Shown: piece by piece, positions 1 to 11,900 of the stretch
Numbering within the stretch: position 1 is the first letter of the stretch
Layout of the letters: each line of letters opens with the position of its first letter
Assembly: GCA_020718185.1 (NCBI GenBank)
Contig: DYSP01000013.1
Coordinates: 1-38,097 of the forward strand
Length of the DNA stretch: 38,097 nt
From: Candidatus Odyssella sp.
GTDB taxonomy: Bacteria; Pseudomonadota; Alphaproteobacteria; Paracaedibacterales; Paracaedibacteraceae
Direction of reading: 5' to 3'
Made by a program: the position numbers and the translations under genes
Notes under the pieces: generated by a model
Databases searched by the model: none
What the model was told of the DNA's origin: nothing
Seen by the model: only the letters and a program-made list of their open reading frames with translations

Positions 1-306
1 ATTCAACAAAAAGACTCTCTTAATTCAACCTTTTTTCAAACTAGGGGCAGTATATGCCGCCCAAGGAAGGTTCTGATAAAGAGATAAAGAGCATTATTAA
101 CATTCTTTAGGCTTTCTCAAGAATTTTACTTTTTAGGATTAATCGATAATAATCTGATTACAGATGCAGGATTAATTCAGCTTCCAAAGCTTAATTCCCT
201 GATATTAATAGAAAACATGACAATCACAGATGAATTTTTAAAAACAATCCCCAGATCTACGTTCAACGGTATAATCCTTCTTGAACAAGCACTCTCAAGA
301 AACTAA
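1..306 (+). pseudogene. Decayed C-terminal remnant of a leucine-rich protein
   Basis: An open frame from 88 to the stop at 304-306 reads as leucine/isoleucine/asparagine-rich protein, with segments such as LGLIDNNLITDAGLIQLPKL and a LILIE strand that resemble leucine-rich repeat spacing. It has no start codon and is closed upstream by an in-frame stop at 85-87. Another frame in the first 75 bases also reads as protein-like (KLGAVYAAQGRF), so the upstream part looks frame-disrupted, or the gene begins outside the window. I cannot name the protein, and the LRR resemblance is by eye. The rest of the stretch to 388 is AT-rich and holds a -10-like TATACT at 349-354 without a clear -35, which could serve the secretion genes downstream. 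Confidence 0.4.
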
Positions 307-388
307 ATATTTTAACTAGTTTTTCTATACATTTTAATAAAAATTCATTATACTGAAAGTGTAGCAACCTATCTGACAGTTTAGTAAT

Positions 389-2134
389 TTGTTTAAAGCA
401 ATTAAAATTCATGAACTAATAGAACAGCTTAAACAATCAACGTTTAGCAAGCTTGTTATGCATGTTTTTAATGAAAACTCTCGAAATCAGCTGGAAAAAG
501 CAAACAAATTTAAACTGCCCATTACATACTTACTGATTTCATCATTAGTTATTAACATTTTGTCACTTATGTTGCCCATCATGACGCTTCATACATATGA
601 CCGAATCATTCCCAATAAAAGCTATGAAACAATGGTTGTGTTGTTGGTTGTGGTATTTCTTGCCCTTATTCTCGAAACTATTTTAAAACTTGTACGGTCA
701 TACCTTCTTGGTTGGGCAGGCGCCATTTATGAACATATAACTACAATGAATGCCATTCAAAAACTGTTGAATGCAAAACAAGACAATATTCGCACCCATA
801 GCTCAGGAGAATATATTCAAGGGCTGTCAGTAATACCCAAATTAAGAGAATTTTATAGTGGGCAAGCCTTAATTGTTTTAACAGATCTTCCCTTTTTATT
901 AGTCTATTTATTTCTCATTGCTTACATTGGTAAGTTTCTGGTTTTAGTTCCCCTGATATTAATGGGCGTGTTTATGGCCTATATATGGCAACAAAGCCAT
1001 GTCATTATGAAAGATACTAAAGAACGCGAAATCGCCTCTACGCACCGGGTTGACTTTATTATAGAGATGCTGACAGGTATTCATACCGTCAAATCTTTTG
1101 GCATAGAAAATCTATTTCTTCGGCGTGCTGATCGGTTGCAAAGTAGCTTAACATCCATGAATTACATTTTAGCTGTAGCAAATGGAAAAACACTGAATTT
1201 TATTATGGTGATGTCGCAATTAATGACAGTAGGCGTTGCTGCATTGGGCGCTGTTTTGGTTGTTAAAGGGTCAATTGGTATGGGCGCGCTCGCTGCATGT
1301 ATTTTACTTGCGGGTAGAGTTATGCAGCCAATTCAACGTAGCGTTACATTCATCCACAAAATACATGATTTTGAAATTTCACAAGAAAAATTGAATACCA
1401 TTTTCAATTTACAGGCCCCTGAAAAAACACAAGAAAATGTCAAAATATTGCCGAAATCTCAGCTTATTATTCAAAATATGGGTTTTAAATTTGAAAATGC
1501 AGAAAAACCTCTGTTAACAAAAATAAACCTTGAGCTACAAAACAATGGAATTATTGCCATCAAGGGAAACCAAAATGCTGGAACAACGACTTTATTCAAT
1601 TTAATAGCCGGCACTCTTTCCCCTACCCACGGAACGATTACACTTAATGGAATAGATCCAAGAAAAATTCCAACGCCTATTTATCCACAGTTGATTGGAT
1701 ATATTCCAAGTAAAAATACAATATTTCAAGGAACGATTAGAGAGAACTTAACATTCTTTGGCGCTATTGCCGATGAACAAGCGCTTGATGTGGCTAAAAA
1801 ATTAGGTATAGACAAAGCGATCTCTTTCTTACCCTTGGGGTATGAAACACCTTTATTTGATACATTTAGCGATGCCATTTCCCCTGGTCTTAAACAAAGA
1901 ATTTCTATTGCTCGTGTCTTAGCTCTTAATCCTAAAATTATTCTTTTTGATCAAGCAGATACTAGTTTAGACATTCATGCAGTCCAAGCATTAATTCAAT
2001 ATCTTCTTGTTTTAAAAGAACATTCTCTCATTCTTGTTTCCACCCAAAATCAAAAGTTTTTAGATATTTATGATCAAGTTTACACCTTAAAAAATGGTAG
2101 TTTGCATAAAGAAAAAGGTGGTGAACATGTATAA
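389..2134 (+). CDS. Type I secretion ABC exporter subunit with degenerate ATPase motifs
   Basis: A 581-residue ABC exporter half-molecule. Hydrophobic transmembrane segments fill about residues 45-320 and the nucleotide-binding domain about 355-581. There is no N-terminal C39-like domain. The ATPase motifs are strikingly altered. The Walker A position reads GNQNAGTTT (393-401), with Thr399 where the essential lysine belongs. Walker B keeps Asp521, but Gln522 replaces the catalytic glutamate. The Q-loop has Ser441, and the H-loop has Gln553 instead of histidine. The signature reads ISPGL (497-501), keeping the Ser and second Gly, and the D-loop SLD (526-528) is intact. This suggests a non-hydrolysing partner that lends its signature to the next gene's product. 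The start is TTG with no good ribosome binding site; ATG at 458 is an alternative. The 3' end overlaps the next gene by 8 bases. Confidence 0.85.
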   Translation: MFKAIKIHELIEQLKQSTFSKLVMHVFNENSRNQLEKANKFKLPITYLLISSLVINILSLMLPIMTLHTYDRIIPNKSYETMVVLLVVVFLALILETILKLVRSYLLGWAGAIYEHITTMNAIQKLLNAKQDNIRTHSSGEYIQGLSVIPKLREFYSGQALIVLTDLPFLLVYLFLIAYIGKFLVLVPLILMGVFMAYIWQQSHVIMKDTKEREIASTHRVDFIIEMLTGIHTVKSFGIENLFLRRADRLQSSLTSMNYILAVANGKTLNFIMVMSQLMTVGVAALGAVLVVKGSIGMGALAACILLAGRVMQPIQRSVTFIHKIHDFEISQEKLNTIFNLQAPEKTQENVKILPKSQLIIQNMGFKFENAEKPLLTKINLELQNNGIIAIKGNQNAGTTTLFNLIAGTLSPTHGTITLNGIDPRKIPTPIYPQLIGYIPSKNTIFQGTIRENLTFFGAIADEQALDVAKKLGIDKAISFLPLGYETPLFDTFSDAISPGLKQRISIARVLALNPKIILFDQADTSLDIHAVQALIQYLLVLKEHSLILVSTQNQKFLDIYDQVYTLKNGSLHKEKGGEHV

Positions 2135-4349
2135 AAACACCTTAAATTTTGCAGAAATCATCCAAATTGATGGTGCATTTGAAGAGATTTTTGTCACTGC
2201 TGGCAACAAAACGCTGGGTCATACAACACTTGGGCGTTGCTTTGCACATATCTTAGGAGGGCTTAATTGGAAGGGCGAATTGTGGCATTTGACGAAAGCA
2301 TTGCCTCATTTGTCTGATGATTTCGACCTAACGCATCTATTTAATAGTTTAGTTCATTTAGGATATAAGGCTGAGTCGATTAAACTCAACTCAAATCATT
2401 TAAACGAACAGTTATTTCCCTGTCTTTTTATCTCAAATAATAATAAAGAAAAAGAAATTCCTTATGTTATTTTAGGAATGACGGGGAAAAAATTAAAGGT
2501 TTACGATAGCACAACGAATGCTGTGACATTAATTGACAAAGGGTTACTCAGCGAAGGGATAGGCTATTTTTTTAGCAAACTTAGCGATGAAGAAATAAAC
2601 TTTGATCAATTAACTAAAAATGTTGACCCACAACCCATGCGCTGGTTTCGCGAATTGCTTTTACAACAAAAATCTTTAATTAGACATGCGTTCCTTTTAA
2701 GCTTATTTATCAATATCATCGGTATTTTCAGCTCAATTTTTGTCATGATTGTTTACGATAAAGTTATAAGCGTTCATGCATTGGATTCATTAATTTATCT
2801 GGTTATTGGGATGTTTCTTGCTATTGGCATGGATCATGCTCTTAGAGAATTACGGCATAAGATGTTTTCGTGGTACGGCAACCGGACGGATGCCATTATT
2901 GCTCCTGCTATTCTTGAAAGAATTATCTCATTACCGCCACGACTTACAGAATCCGCTTCACTATCTGCACAAGTTTCTCGCATTAGAGATTTTGATTCAA
3001 TTCGAGATTTCTTTACAGGCGCTTTAATGATGTCCGTTTTTGAACTTCCTTTTGTTTTATTGATGATTATTGCGATTTGGATCATTGCGGGAAAATTAGC
3101 AATTGTGGCTGTGGGGCTAGTGATTGTTTATATTTTTGTTTGTTATATTATGTTGCCACGGATGCGTGATTCAATAGAAGACTCAGCTCGCAGTGGTTCA
3201 AAGCGTCATAATCTTATTATTGAAAGCGTGAACAAGTTAAAATTTATCAGAATGTATGGCGATTACAAACCTTGGGTAAGTCAATTCAGATTAGCTTCGG
3301 GTGCTGCGGCTTTTTCAAGTTTTCGCTCAAGCTTTTTAACGTCAATTTTAGAATCTATAGCTTATGGCTTATATATAACAGCAGGTGCGGCAACTCTCGC
3401 GTTTGGTATTTACTTAGTTATTAACAATGAAATTTCATCAGGTGCCTTGATTGCAAGTATGATTTTGATATGGCGTGTTTTGTCTCCTTTACAGGTGTGT
3501 TGTACCTCTATGTCGGTTTTTGTTCATTTAAAGAAAAGCATTCTTCAAGTCCACAAATTACTATTGATGCAAGCAGAACAACCTAATATCAAGGTTTTTG
3601 CACAGCCGCCAACGACAGCGCCCAAAATTACGTGCTCTAATTTAACACTGCGACACATTAACAACCCTGAAATTACTTACAGCGGCCTCAACATTACCAT
3701 TAACTCTGGTGAACTTGTAATGGTTATGGGGCATAATGGTAGTGGTAAATCTAGTTTATTAAAGCTCATTAATGGAATTTATGTCCCTCAATCCGGTGGG
3801 GTTAAGATTAACGACGTTGATTTAAGACAATATAACATTAATGAAATGCGGCAAATTATTGGCTACGTACCTGAAAAAACAGAATTATTTTATGGAACAC
3901 TGGCTCAAAATTTGCGTTTATCACACCCCGCAGCAACTGATGATGATATCAAAACAGTGATGCAAGATTTGGGATGCTGGCCTCTTGTTGAATCTTTAAA
4001 AGATGGGCTTCATCATCGGATAGGGGATGCAAAAACGGATGCATTACCAACAATTTTTACTTATCAATTAAGTTTAGCTCGCGCGATTTTACGTGATGCA
4101 CCAATTATGTTGATTGACGAAGCACCTCATTCTTTTATTTCCAATGCGACTAATAACAATTTGATTAAATATTTGAAAAAGTGGCAAGGCGTTAAAACTG
4201 TATTGATGGTAACTCATACCCAAGAACTCTTAATGATTGCCGATAAAGTTATTTTTGTGGTTGGTGATGGTCGGGCATTAATGGGCGCACCTGCTGAAAT
4301 TATGAAAGTTATCACGCAGCATTTTGGTTACGATTTTAAGAGTGAGTAG
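2127..4349 (+). CDS. Type I secretion ABC exporter subunit with C39-like domain and degenerate signature motif
   Basis: A 740-residue ABC exporter. Residues about 1-150 look like the inactive C39-peptidase-like domain of RTX/LapB-type exporters, transmembrane segments lie at about 185-470, and the nucleotide-binding domain at about 500-740. Walker A (GHNGSGKS, 535-542), Walker B with Asp664 and catalytic Glu665, and H-loop His697 are intact. The ABC signature is lost: the LSGGQ position reads LPTIF (640-644), and the D-loop region (SFIS, 669-672) is also atypical. It should pair with the preceding subunit and export the giant adhesin two genes downstream. I chose ATG 2127 over an in-frame ATG at 2094 because AGGTGG lies just upstream of 2127. 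The HlyD-type gene follows after 10 bases, which suggests one operon. Paired type I ATPases have a precedent in the Vibrio MARTX system (RtxB/RtxE). Confidence 0.88.
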   Translation: MYKNTLNFAEIIQIDGAFEEIFVTAGNKTLGHTTLGRCFAHILGGLNWKGELWHLTKALPHLSDDFDLTHLFNSLVHLGYKAESIKLNSNHLNEQLFPCLFISNNNKEKEIPYVILGMTGKKLKVYDSTTNAVTLIDKGLLSEGIGYFFSKLSDEEINFDQLTKNVDPQPMRWFRELLLQQKSLIRHAFLLSLFINIIGIFSSIFVMIVYDKVISVHALDSLIYLVIGMFLAIGMDHALRELRHKMFSWYGNRTDAIIAPAILERIISLPPRLTESASLSAQVSRIRDFDSIRDFFTGALMMSVFELPFVLLMIIAIWIIAGKLAIVAVGLVIVYIFVCYIMLPRMRDSIEDSARSGSKRHNLIIESVNKLKFIRMYGDYKPWVSQFRLASGAAAFSSFRSSFLTSILESIAYGLYITAGAATLAFGIYLVINNEISSGALIASMILIWRVLSPLQVCCTSMSVFVHLKKSILQVHKLLLMQAEQPNIKVFAQPPTTAPKITCSNLTLRHINNPEITYSGLNITINSGELVMVMGHNGSGKSSLLKLINGIYVPQSGGVKINDVDLRQYNINEMRQIIGYVPEKTELFYGTLAQNLRLSHPAATDDDIKTVMQDLGCWPLVESLKDGLHHRIGDAKTDALPTIFTYQLSLARAILRDAPIMLIDEAPHSFISNATNNNLIKYLKKWQGVKTVLMVTHTQELLMIADKVIFVVGDGRALMGAPAEIMKVITQHFGYDFKSE

Positions 4350-4359
4350 GATCAATTCT

Positions 4360-5808
4360 ATGTGGAAAAAAACAGTAATCACAATAATGAATATGGTCAC
4401 ACCTATGTGGGAAAAATTGACAGTCCTGATGAAGAAACTTTTTGAACAGATCGTTCAAATGGTGAAGAATTATTATGATGAAAATAATGAGTCCAAAGCG
4501 CTAAATCAACAATTACGTCTTCTTTCTCGTGCGTCTGTTCTTGAAGAAGGAAGATTGCCTCACCATTTTCGCAGTGTGATGATAACAATTGCTTCCTGCC
4601 TTACCATTATTATCATTTGGGCATCTATTGCTACAGTTAAGGAAATTGCGAAAACCACCGGTGAAATTGTACCTACTGGATATGTTCAACAAATTCAACA
4701 TCTAGAAGGTGGTGTTGTTTCTAAATTACTTGTTTCAGAAGGGCAATTAGTTAATAAAGGACAGCCCCTTATTACAATAGCTGGAGACTCCGTACGTGGG
4801 GAATTAGACAAAGCAGAAACAAAAGGGGGAACGTTACGCCTACAGGCAGAACGGTACCGCTCCTTTACTAATTTGGAACCTAGCGAATTTGAAAAAGTAT
4901 CTAAAGATCTTTTATCCCTTGAAAGTGATCAACGAAAAATCCTTGAATCAATGATTGAAAACAGAGACCGTCAGAAAAAAGTCATTCAAGAACAACTTAA
5001 TCAACGAAAAGAAGCACTAGAACAAGCGCAGTCAAAACTTGATACATTAAAGAAAAATTTAAAACTCGCAAAAGAAGTTTTTGAAACCAAAAATAAATTA
5101 TTTAAAAGAGGAAATGCAATAAAAACCAGCGTAATAGAGGCCGAAAAAGAGGTTAACTCTACCGAAGGGGAAATTGTAAAAACAACTTCAGAAATTGAAC
5201 AAAGTGAACAAGGAATTGTTGAATTTGAAACGCGACTTAAGTCATTAGAAAGTAGTTTACGTGATGAAGCTTTGCAAAAATTATCGCTGATAGAATCAGA
5301 CATTGCAGAAAACAAAACAGTTATTGAAAAATTAAAATCGCAAATTGGACATCTTGAAATTGATTCGCCCGTTAAAGGTATTGTTAAAGGTCTTGAGGCC
5401 ACAACAATTGGTGGTGTTGTTAGTCCAGGACAAAAAATTATGGAAATTGTTCCTATTGAAGAGGTTTTAGTGGCCGAAGTCAAAATCAACCCTACAGACA
5501 TTGGTAATCTAAGGGTTGGGCAATCGTGTGTTGTAAAAATCAGTGCTTTCGATTTTTCACGTTATGGCGCTATTGATGGAAAACTTTCTTCTATTTCAGC
5601 AACGACTTTCACTACAAAAGAAGGATTAAGTTATTACCGGGCGCGCATTAAACTTAGTAAAAATCATGTTGGTAATAATCCTGAACATAATATTGTGCTG
5701 CCAGGTATGATGGTGAATGCTGATATTGTGACAGGTGAAAAAACAATTATTGGTTATCTTATTAAACCAATTCAGATAGCACTAAGTACTGCTTTAACTG
5801 AAAAATAA
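4360..5808 (+). CDS. HlyD-family periplasmic adaptor of a type I secretion system
   Basis: A 482-residue membrane fusion protein. It has a cytoplasmic N-terminal part of about 70 residues, a single membrane anchor at about 72-92 (hydrophobic MITIASCLTIIIIWASIAT), and a biotinyl-lipoyl-like half-motif (VQQIQHLEGGVVSKLLVSEG). A long charged coiled-coil hairpin spans about 140-330. The second lipoyl half carries SPVKGIVKG and GGVVSPGQ, and a beta-barrel domain lies at the end. This is the HlyD/PrtE/LapC layout that links an ABC exporter to an outer-membrane TolC-type channel. The ATG at 4360 is preceded by AGGA at a suitable distance; an upstream TTG at 4324 overlaps the previous gene and is less likely. 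The partner outer-membrane protein is not in this window. Confidence 0.92.
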   Translation: MWKKTVITIMNMVTPMWEKLTVLMKKLFEQIVQMVKNYYDENNESKALNQQLRLLSRASVLEEGRLPHHFRSVMITIASCLTIIIIWASIATVKEIAKTTGEIVPTGYVQQIQHLEGGVVSKLLVSEGQLVNKGQPLITIAGDSVRGELDKAETKGGTLRLQAERYRSFTNLEPSEFEKVSKDLLSLESDQRKILESMIENRDRQKKVIQEQLNQRKEALEQAQSKLDTLKKNLKLAKEVFETKNKLFKRGNAIKTSVIEAEKEVNSTEGEIVKTTSEIEQSEQGIVEFETRLKSLESSLRDEALQKLSLIESDIAENKTVIEKLKSQIGHLEIDSPVKGIVKGLEATTIGGVVSPGQKIMEIVPIEEVLVAEVKINPTDIGNLRVGQSCVVKISAFDFSRYGAIDGKLSSISATTFTTKEGLSYYRARIKLSKNHVGNNPEHNIVLPGMMVNADIVTGEKTIIGYLIKPIQIALSTALTEK

Positions 5809-5910
5809 AGGAGCTATTGTCAAATACAAATAACAATCTATCTTTTATAGTACACTGGATAAGTGCGAATTGTTGTTTGTGGTTCAGTCAAAAAATTCAG
5901 TGAGGAAGCC

Positions 5911-8900
5911 ATGGCTAAAAATGATACCCCGACCAATGAACCCACAACTACCTCAGCACCAGATACTGTTGAGGAACTTAATAAGTCTAAAATTTATGAA
6001 AGCCATGAGCGAGGTGCGACTCAAACACCTTCCACTGTTAGTGATACGCATAAGGGATCAGGCCTTGATCGAAATCCCAACAATACAAAACCTGAACCGC
6101 TAGAAACAGTCACACAAAAGGCAGAAACTAAACAAGATAATGACATCACTGTTGTCGAAAAAAGTCCTCTGATTATTAACCAATCTCCTAACGTATCAAC
6201 AGATATTCGCAATCCAAGTAGTGCCGATGTGAGAGGTGTTGGATTTGGAGAAGACAGTATCGTTTTAGGTCGTGTGAGTCGAAATGATGATGCATCGCTT
6301 ATTATACCAAGAAATGGTCAGGCAGGCGGAATTGGGAATAGATCTACAGAAAATATTGATAATTTTAATATAGAAACAACTGAGTCTCAAACAACTAATG
6401 ATACAACAACATCCACTCAAACCAATCGAGACCCTCAATCAGCAGAAATTATTTTAGGGGCTGTTGCTGCTTCTGAAGATACACCTTTTGCCTTAGGGAT
6501 ATCCTTAGATCAGCATACCCTCGAAGGACTTGTTGACATTAAATATACAATTACAGCTCCTTTAGGTACAAAGTTATATATTAACAATCAAGAACTTAGC
6601 CCATCTACACCTGGCGGAATGTATATTATAGATGCTGAAGATATTAGTCAATTAACAGCCTTACCTCCAAAAGACTATAGCGGTGAGCTTATTTTTAATA
6701 TTTCTGCAGCAGGTATTTTACCATCAACAAATGAAATAATTATAGCACCTGGTAAAATTTTATCTGTGAATGTAAATGCAATTGCAGATACACCTACCCT
6801 GATTTACCCTGCAACTGTTACCGGCAATGAAGATACACCTGTTCTTTTAAATATTCAGGCCTTACAAACAGATAGTGATGGGTCTGAAGTCATTTCAATT
6901 AAAATTCAAGGTGTGCCCGCGAGCGCCACATTAAATCACGGCATCAAAGATCAAGTCACAGGCGATTGGATTTTATCGCAAGCAGATCTTTTGAACTTAA
7001 CAATCACAGCTCCTCCTCATTATTCTGGCACGTTAAATCTGAATGTCATCGTTTCAAGTACAGAACCGAATAACAGTCAGGCTCTCAATACTGGACTAAT
7101 GAGTATCATTATTAACCCAGTAGTGGATGGAGCAAATGTAACTGTTACGCAAGCACACGGCAATGAAGATGGAGCTATTCCGCTCAGTTTTTCAGTAACA
7201 TCCGTTGATCCTAGTGAAACTTTTGCTTTAGAAATTCAAGACATTCCAGTAGGAGCCGTTTTAAGTGATGGGATCCATACATTCTCAAGCACTCAATCTA
7301 ATAACTCTGTTAATATATCTACCTGGAGCCTTGGTTCACTAACTATAAAGCCTCCTTTAAATGATAGTCGTGAATTCACATTATCTCTTAAAACAACAAC
7401 AAGTGACGGTAACGCAGCTGCATCCTCATCCATAACAAAAATTAATGTGACTGTTGATGCGGTGGCTGACCAACCAATCTTATCTGCGCCCGCATCTATA
7501 ATCGTTAATGAAGATCCGGGAATTGCTGGAAGTGTAGCTTTAGATATTAACGCGGCTCTTTATGATACGGATGGATCAGAAAAACTAACCCTGGAAATTC
7601 AAGACATTCCTATAGGCACTCGTATTTTTGAACGAGATGCGAATGGTGTTATCGTTAGTCGAGATTTTACAGCCACCTCATCCACATCTATTTTAGACAT
7701 TACCGGCTGGAATTTGGCAAACATTAGACTTATCCCCCCACTTAATCGCAGTGACGGATTTGACTTAATCGTTATTGCAAAGGCAACTGAACAAGGAACA
7801 GATGGAACCATTGCTACACCAACCGCCTTAACCCAAACAACAATTCATGTAACAATTAACGCGGTTGCAGATGCACCAACATTAACAGTAGGAGTTTCTA
7901 ATACTGATGAAGGGGCTGCTGTTCCTTTATCGCTTATCGCAGCTGTGACAGATAATGTAGATATTGTACCAGAACATATCAAAGAATATACAGTTGCAGG
8001 TTTGCCTATCGGATCTGTGTTAAGCGATGGCACACAAACAATAACTATCACCACGACCGCCCAAATTGTGGCTTTAGATCCATCTCACTGGAACATTCCC
8101 AGTTTAGCAATAACCCCACCCCCATATTACAATGGTTCCATTCATTTAACCGTGACGGCAACTTCTGTAGATGTTAATAATACGACAGCTACAACAACCG
8201 TTCCTGTTAGTTTTACGGTTGCAACTGTTGCTACGCCTCCCGTGTTTGATAATAATGCTGTGTCATTAACTTTTAATGAAGATAATAGTTCTTCACTATT
8301 CTCGTTAAATCCTCAATTGGTAGATAGAGATGGGTCAGAGTCGTTACAGTTATTTGTGACCAATTTACCAGCCGGATTAACTATTACAGATGGTTCTGCA
8401 GGTCATACATACACATCTACTGGAATAAGTGATCTTATAAACCTAACAAATTTTAATAGCCTAACCTTACAAATTACGTCGCCTCACGACTATTCAGGAA
8501 CTACTTTTAATGCAGATTTTATAGCGCGCAGCACGGAAAGTAATAATATAACAGCAGATACGCATTTTCAAGTTCCTGTAACTGTCAACCCAATTGGTGA
8601 TGCGCCAGCTTTGACGACCAGCTTTATGACAGTGAATGAAGATACGGTTGGTACATTGACTATCAATACCCAAGTCCAAGACACCGATACATCTGAAACC
8701 ATGACCAGTTTGGTGGTGGCGAACATTCCTGTGGGCGTCACGATTAAACTTGATGCAACGCACAGCTTTACTGCCACCAGTGGTCATACCTCTCTTGATC
8801 TGATTGCCGCTGGGTGGGTCAGTCCGTTTAATGATACAGCGACTCATTCTCTTACCTTACAAGTCATTCCGGTTGCCAACTATTCAGGCAATTTTAATTT

Positions 8901-11900
8901 AACCGTAACGGCCACTACCACTGAACTTCTTGACGGAACCCAGCACGGTGTCACCACAAACAATGTCAATGTTGGCTTCACCCCTGTTGCCGATGCGCCG
9001 TTGGTCTCGATTACCAATGCAACTGGACTAGAAGATACCTTTATCCAGCTCAATCCCACTGCCACCCTTGTTGATGTCGATGGGCCGGAATCCTTGACCG
9101 CGTTGACAATAAGCAATGTACCGACAGGCGCAACCCTTGAGATTAGAGACAGTGGTGGCACTGTGGTGCACACCTTAACCGGGAATGCCAGCTATAATTT
9201 GCTCGACTATAACTATGGCGCCGGCAATAGCTTGTACTTTAAAGCCCCATCAAATTACCCAACATACAATAGCAGTGTCATTAACTTGACCTTGACCGCA
9301 ACCTCGAAAGATGGCACTGACACAGCCTCAACAACTCAAGGCTTTACCGTCACTGTGGCGCCTGATGCTGATGCGCCGGCTACCTTTACTGTTCCCGCAG
9401 CACCCGTTTCGATTAGTGAAGAAGGAACTGCGACGGTTGTGATTAACTTCGCACTGGCGGATATTGATGGCACTGAAACTTACAAGATGTTCCTCGATAA
9501 TCTACCAAGTGGGTTGTTAGTCACCGATAATGGTGGTCATTCCATCACTGTTGGGGCGACTGGAACCATAGATGTCACTGGCTTTAACCTCAATGCATTA
9601 ACCTTTTCCTTGGCCAGTAAAGTCGATTATGGTGGCGAAGAATATGGTCTGACCGGCAATCCCCTCATCAATGTTCGTGCAGAAATCACCGATAGTGCGG
9701 GCAACGTCACATCAACTAAGAACGTCAGTCAACAGTTCACCTTAAACATTGTCCCTGTCGCTGAAAACGCAAATATTATCACCAGCGCCAGTAGCGGCAA
9801 TGAAGATGAAAAGATTTTGTTGAACTTTACAGCTGGTGTTAAAGATCCATCTGAGGTGATGACCAGCTTGATGTTGAAGAATATCCCGACTGGCTCAAAA
9901 ATCTTCTTTGAAGATGCAAATGGTAACGTAACTCTTCAATCGGTCAGCAGTGGTCAGATTGATCTGGTCGCCAATGGCTGGACGACAAGCACAAAAGTAT
10001 ATGTTCAAGCCCCCAAAGATTCCGATGTTGACTTTAACCTTTCTTTGCAAGCCACAACCAAAGAACCTCGCGGTGGTGACACCCACCTTGGACCAGATGT
10101 CAGTTTACCCGTGGTCGTGAATCCCGTTGGTGATAATCCGCTTCTGACCACTCAATTTACAGCTGTAAATGAAGATACACCCGGCACATTGATTATCAAT
10201 ACGCAAGTACAAGACATTGATGCTTCTGAAACAATGACCAGCTTGGTGATCTCGAATATTCCTGTTGGTGTGACAATTATGCTTGATGCAAATCACACCT
10301 TTACATCAACACCTTCTCAAACATCTCTTGATTTGATTGCGGCCGGTTGGGTTAGTCCGTTTAGCACAACAACCAATCAGCACCTTGAATTACAAGTCAT
10401 TCCAGTCACCAACTATTCCGGTAATTTTAACTTAAACGTAACGGCGACAACGACCGAAGCTCTTGATGGCACACAGCACGGTATCACTTCAAGCAATGTT
10501 AATGTTGTTGTCAACCCAATTGGCGATGCGCCAGCTTTGACGACCAGCTTTATGACAGTGAATGAAGATACGGTTGGTACATTGACTATCAATACCCAAG
10601 TCCAAGACACCGATACATCTGAAACCATGACCAGTTTGGTGGTGGCGAACATTCCTGTGGGCGTCACGATTAAACTTGATGCAACGCACAGCTTTACTGC
10701 CACCAGTGGTCATACCTCTCTTGATCTGATTGCCGCTGGGTGGGTCAGTCCGTTTAATGATACAGCGACTCATTCTCTTACCTTACAAGTCATTCCGGTT
10801 GCCAACTATTCAGGCAATTTTAATTTAACCGTAACGGCCACTACCACTGAACTTCTTGACGGAACCCAGCACGGTGTCACCACAAACAATGTCAATGTTG
10901 GCTTCACCCCTGTTGCCGATGCGCCGTTGGTCTCGATTACCAATGCAACTGGACTAGAAGATACCTTTATCCAGCTCAATCCCACTGCCACCCTTGTTGA
11001 TGTCGATGGGCCGGAATCCTTGACCGCGTTGACAATAAGCAATGTACCGACAGGCGCAACCCTTGAGATTAGAGACAGTGGTGGCACTGTGGTGCACACC
11101 TTAACCGGGAATGCCAGCTATAATTTGCTCGACTATAACTATGGCGCCGGCAATAGCTTGTACTTTAAAGCCCCATCAAATTACCCAACATACAATAGCA
11201 GTGTCATTAACTTGACCTTGACCGCAACCTCGAAAGATGGCACTGACACAGCCTCAACAACTCAAGGCTTTACCGTCACTGTGGCGCCTGATGCTGATGC
11301 GCCGGCTACCTTTACTGTTCCCGCAGCACCCGTTTCGATTAGTGAAGAAGGAACTGCGACGGTTGTGATTAACTTCGCACTGGCGGATATTGATGGCACT
11401 GAAACTTACAAGATGTTCCTCGATAATCTACCAAGTGGGTTGTTAGTCACCGATAATGGTGGTCATTCCATCACTGTTGGGGCGACTGGAACCATAGATG
11501 TCACTGGCTTTAACCTCAATGCATTAACCTTTTCCTTGGCCAGTAAAGTCGATTATGGTGGCGAAGAATATGGTCTGACCGGCAATCCCCTCATCAATGT
11601 TCGTGCAGAAATCACCGATAGTGCGGGCAACGTCACATCAACTAAGAACGTCAGTCAACAGTTCACCTTAAACATTGTCCCTGTCGCTGAAAACGCAAAT
11701 ATTATCACCAGCGCCAGTAGCGGCAATGAAGATGAAAAGATTTTGTTGAACTTTACAGCTGGTGTTAAAGATCCATCTGAGGTGATGACCAGCTTGATGT
11801 TGAAGAATATCCCGACTGGCTCAAAAATCTTCTTTGAAGATGCAAATGGTAACGTAACTCTTCAATCGGTCAGCAGTGGTCAGATTGATCTGGTCGCCAA

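Noticed and set aside
5817-5851. Promoter between the HlyD gene and the adhesin (TTGTCA and TATAGT)
   Set aside because: The two boxes are 23 bases apart, too far for a normal sigma-70 promoter; read-through from the upstream genes is as likely.
8494-11099. Repeated antisense open frames of identical sequence, for example 8880-9173 and 10806-11099
   Set aside because: They lie inside the adhesin gene on the opposite strand and are identical only because the coding block is duplicated.
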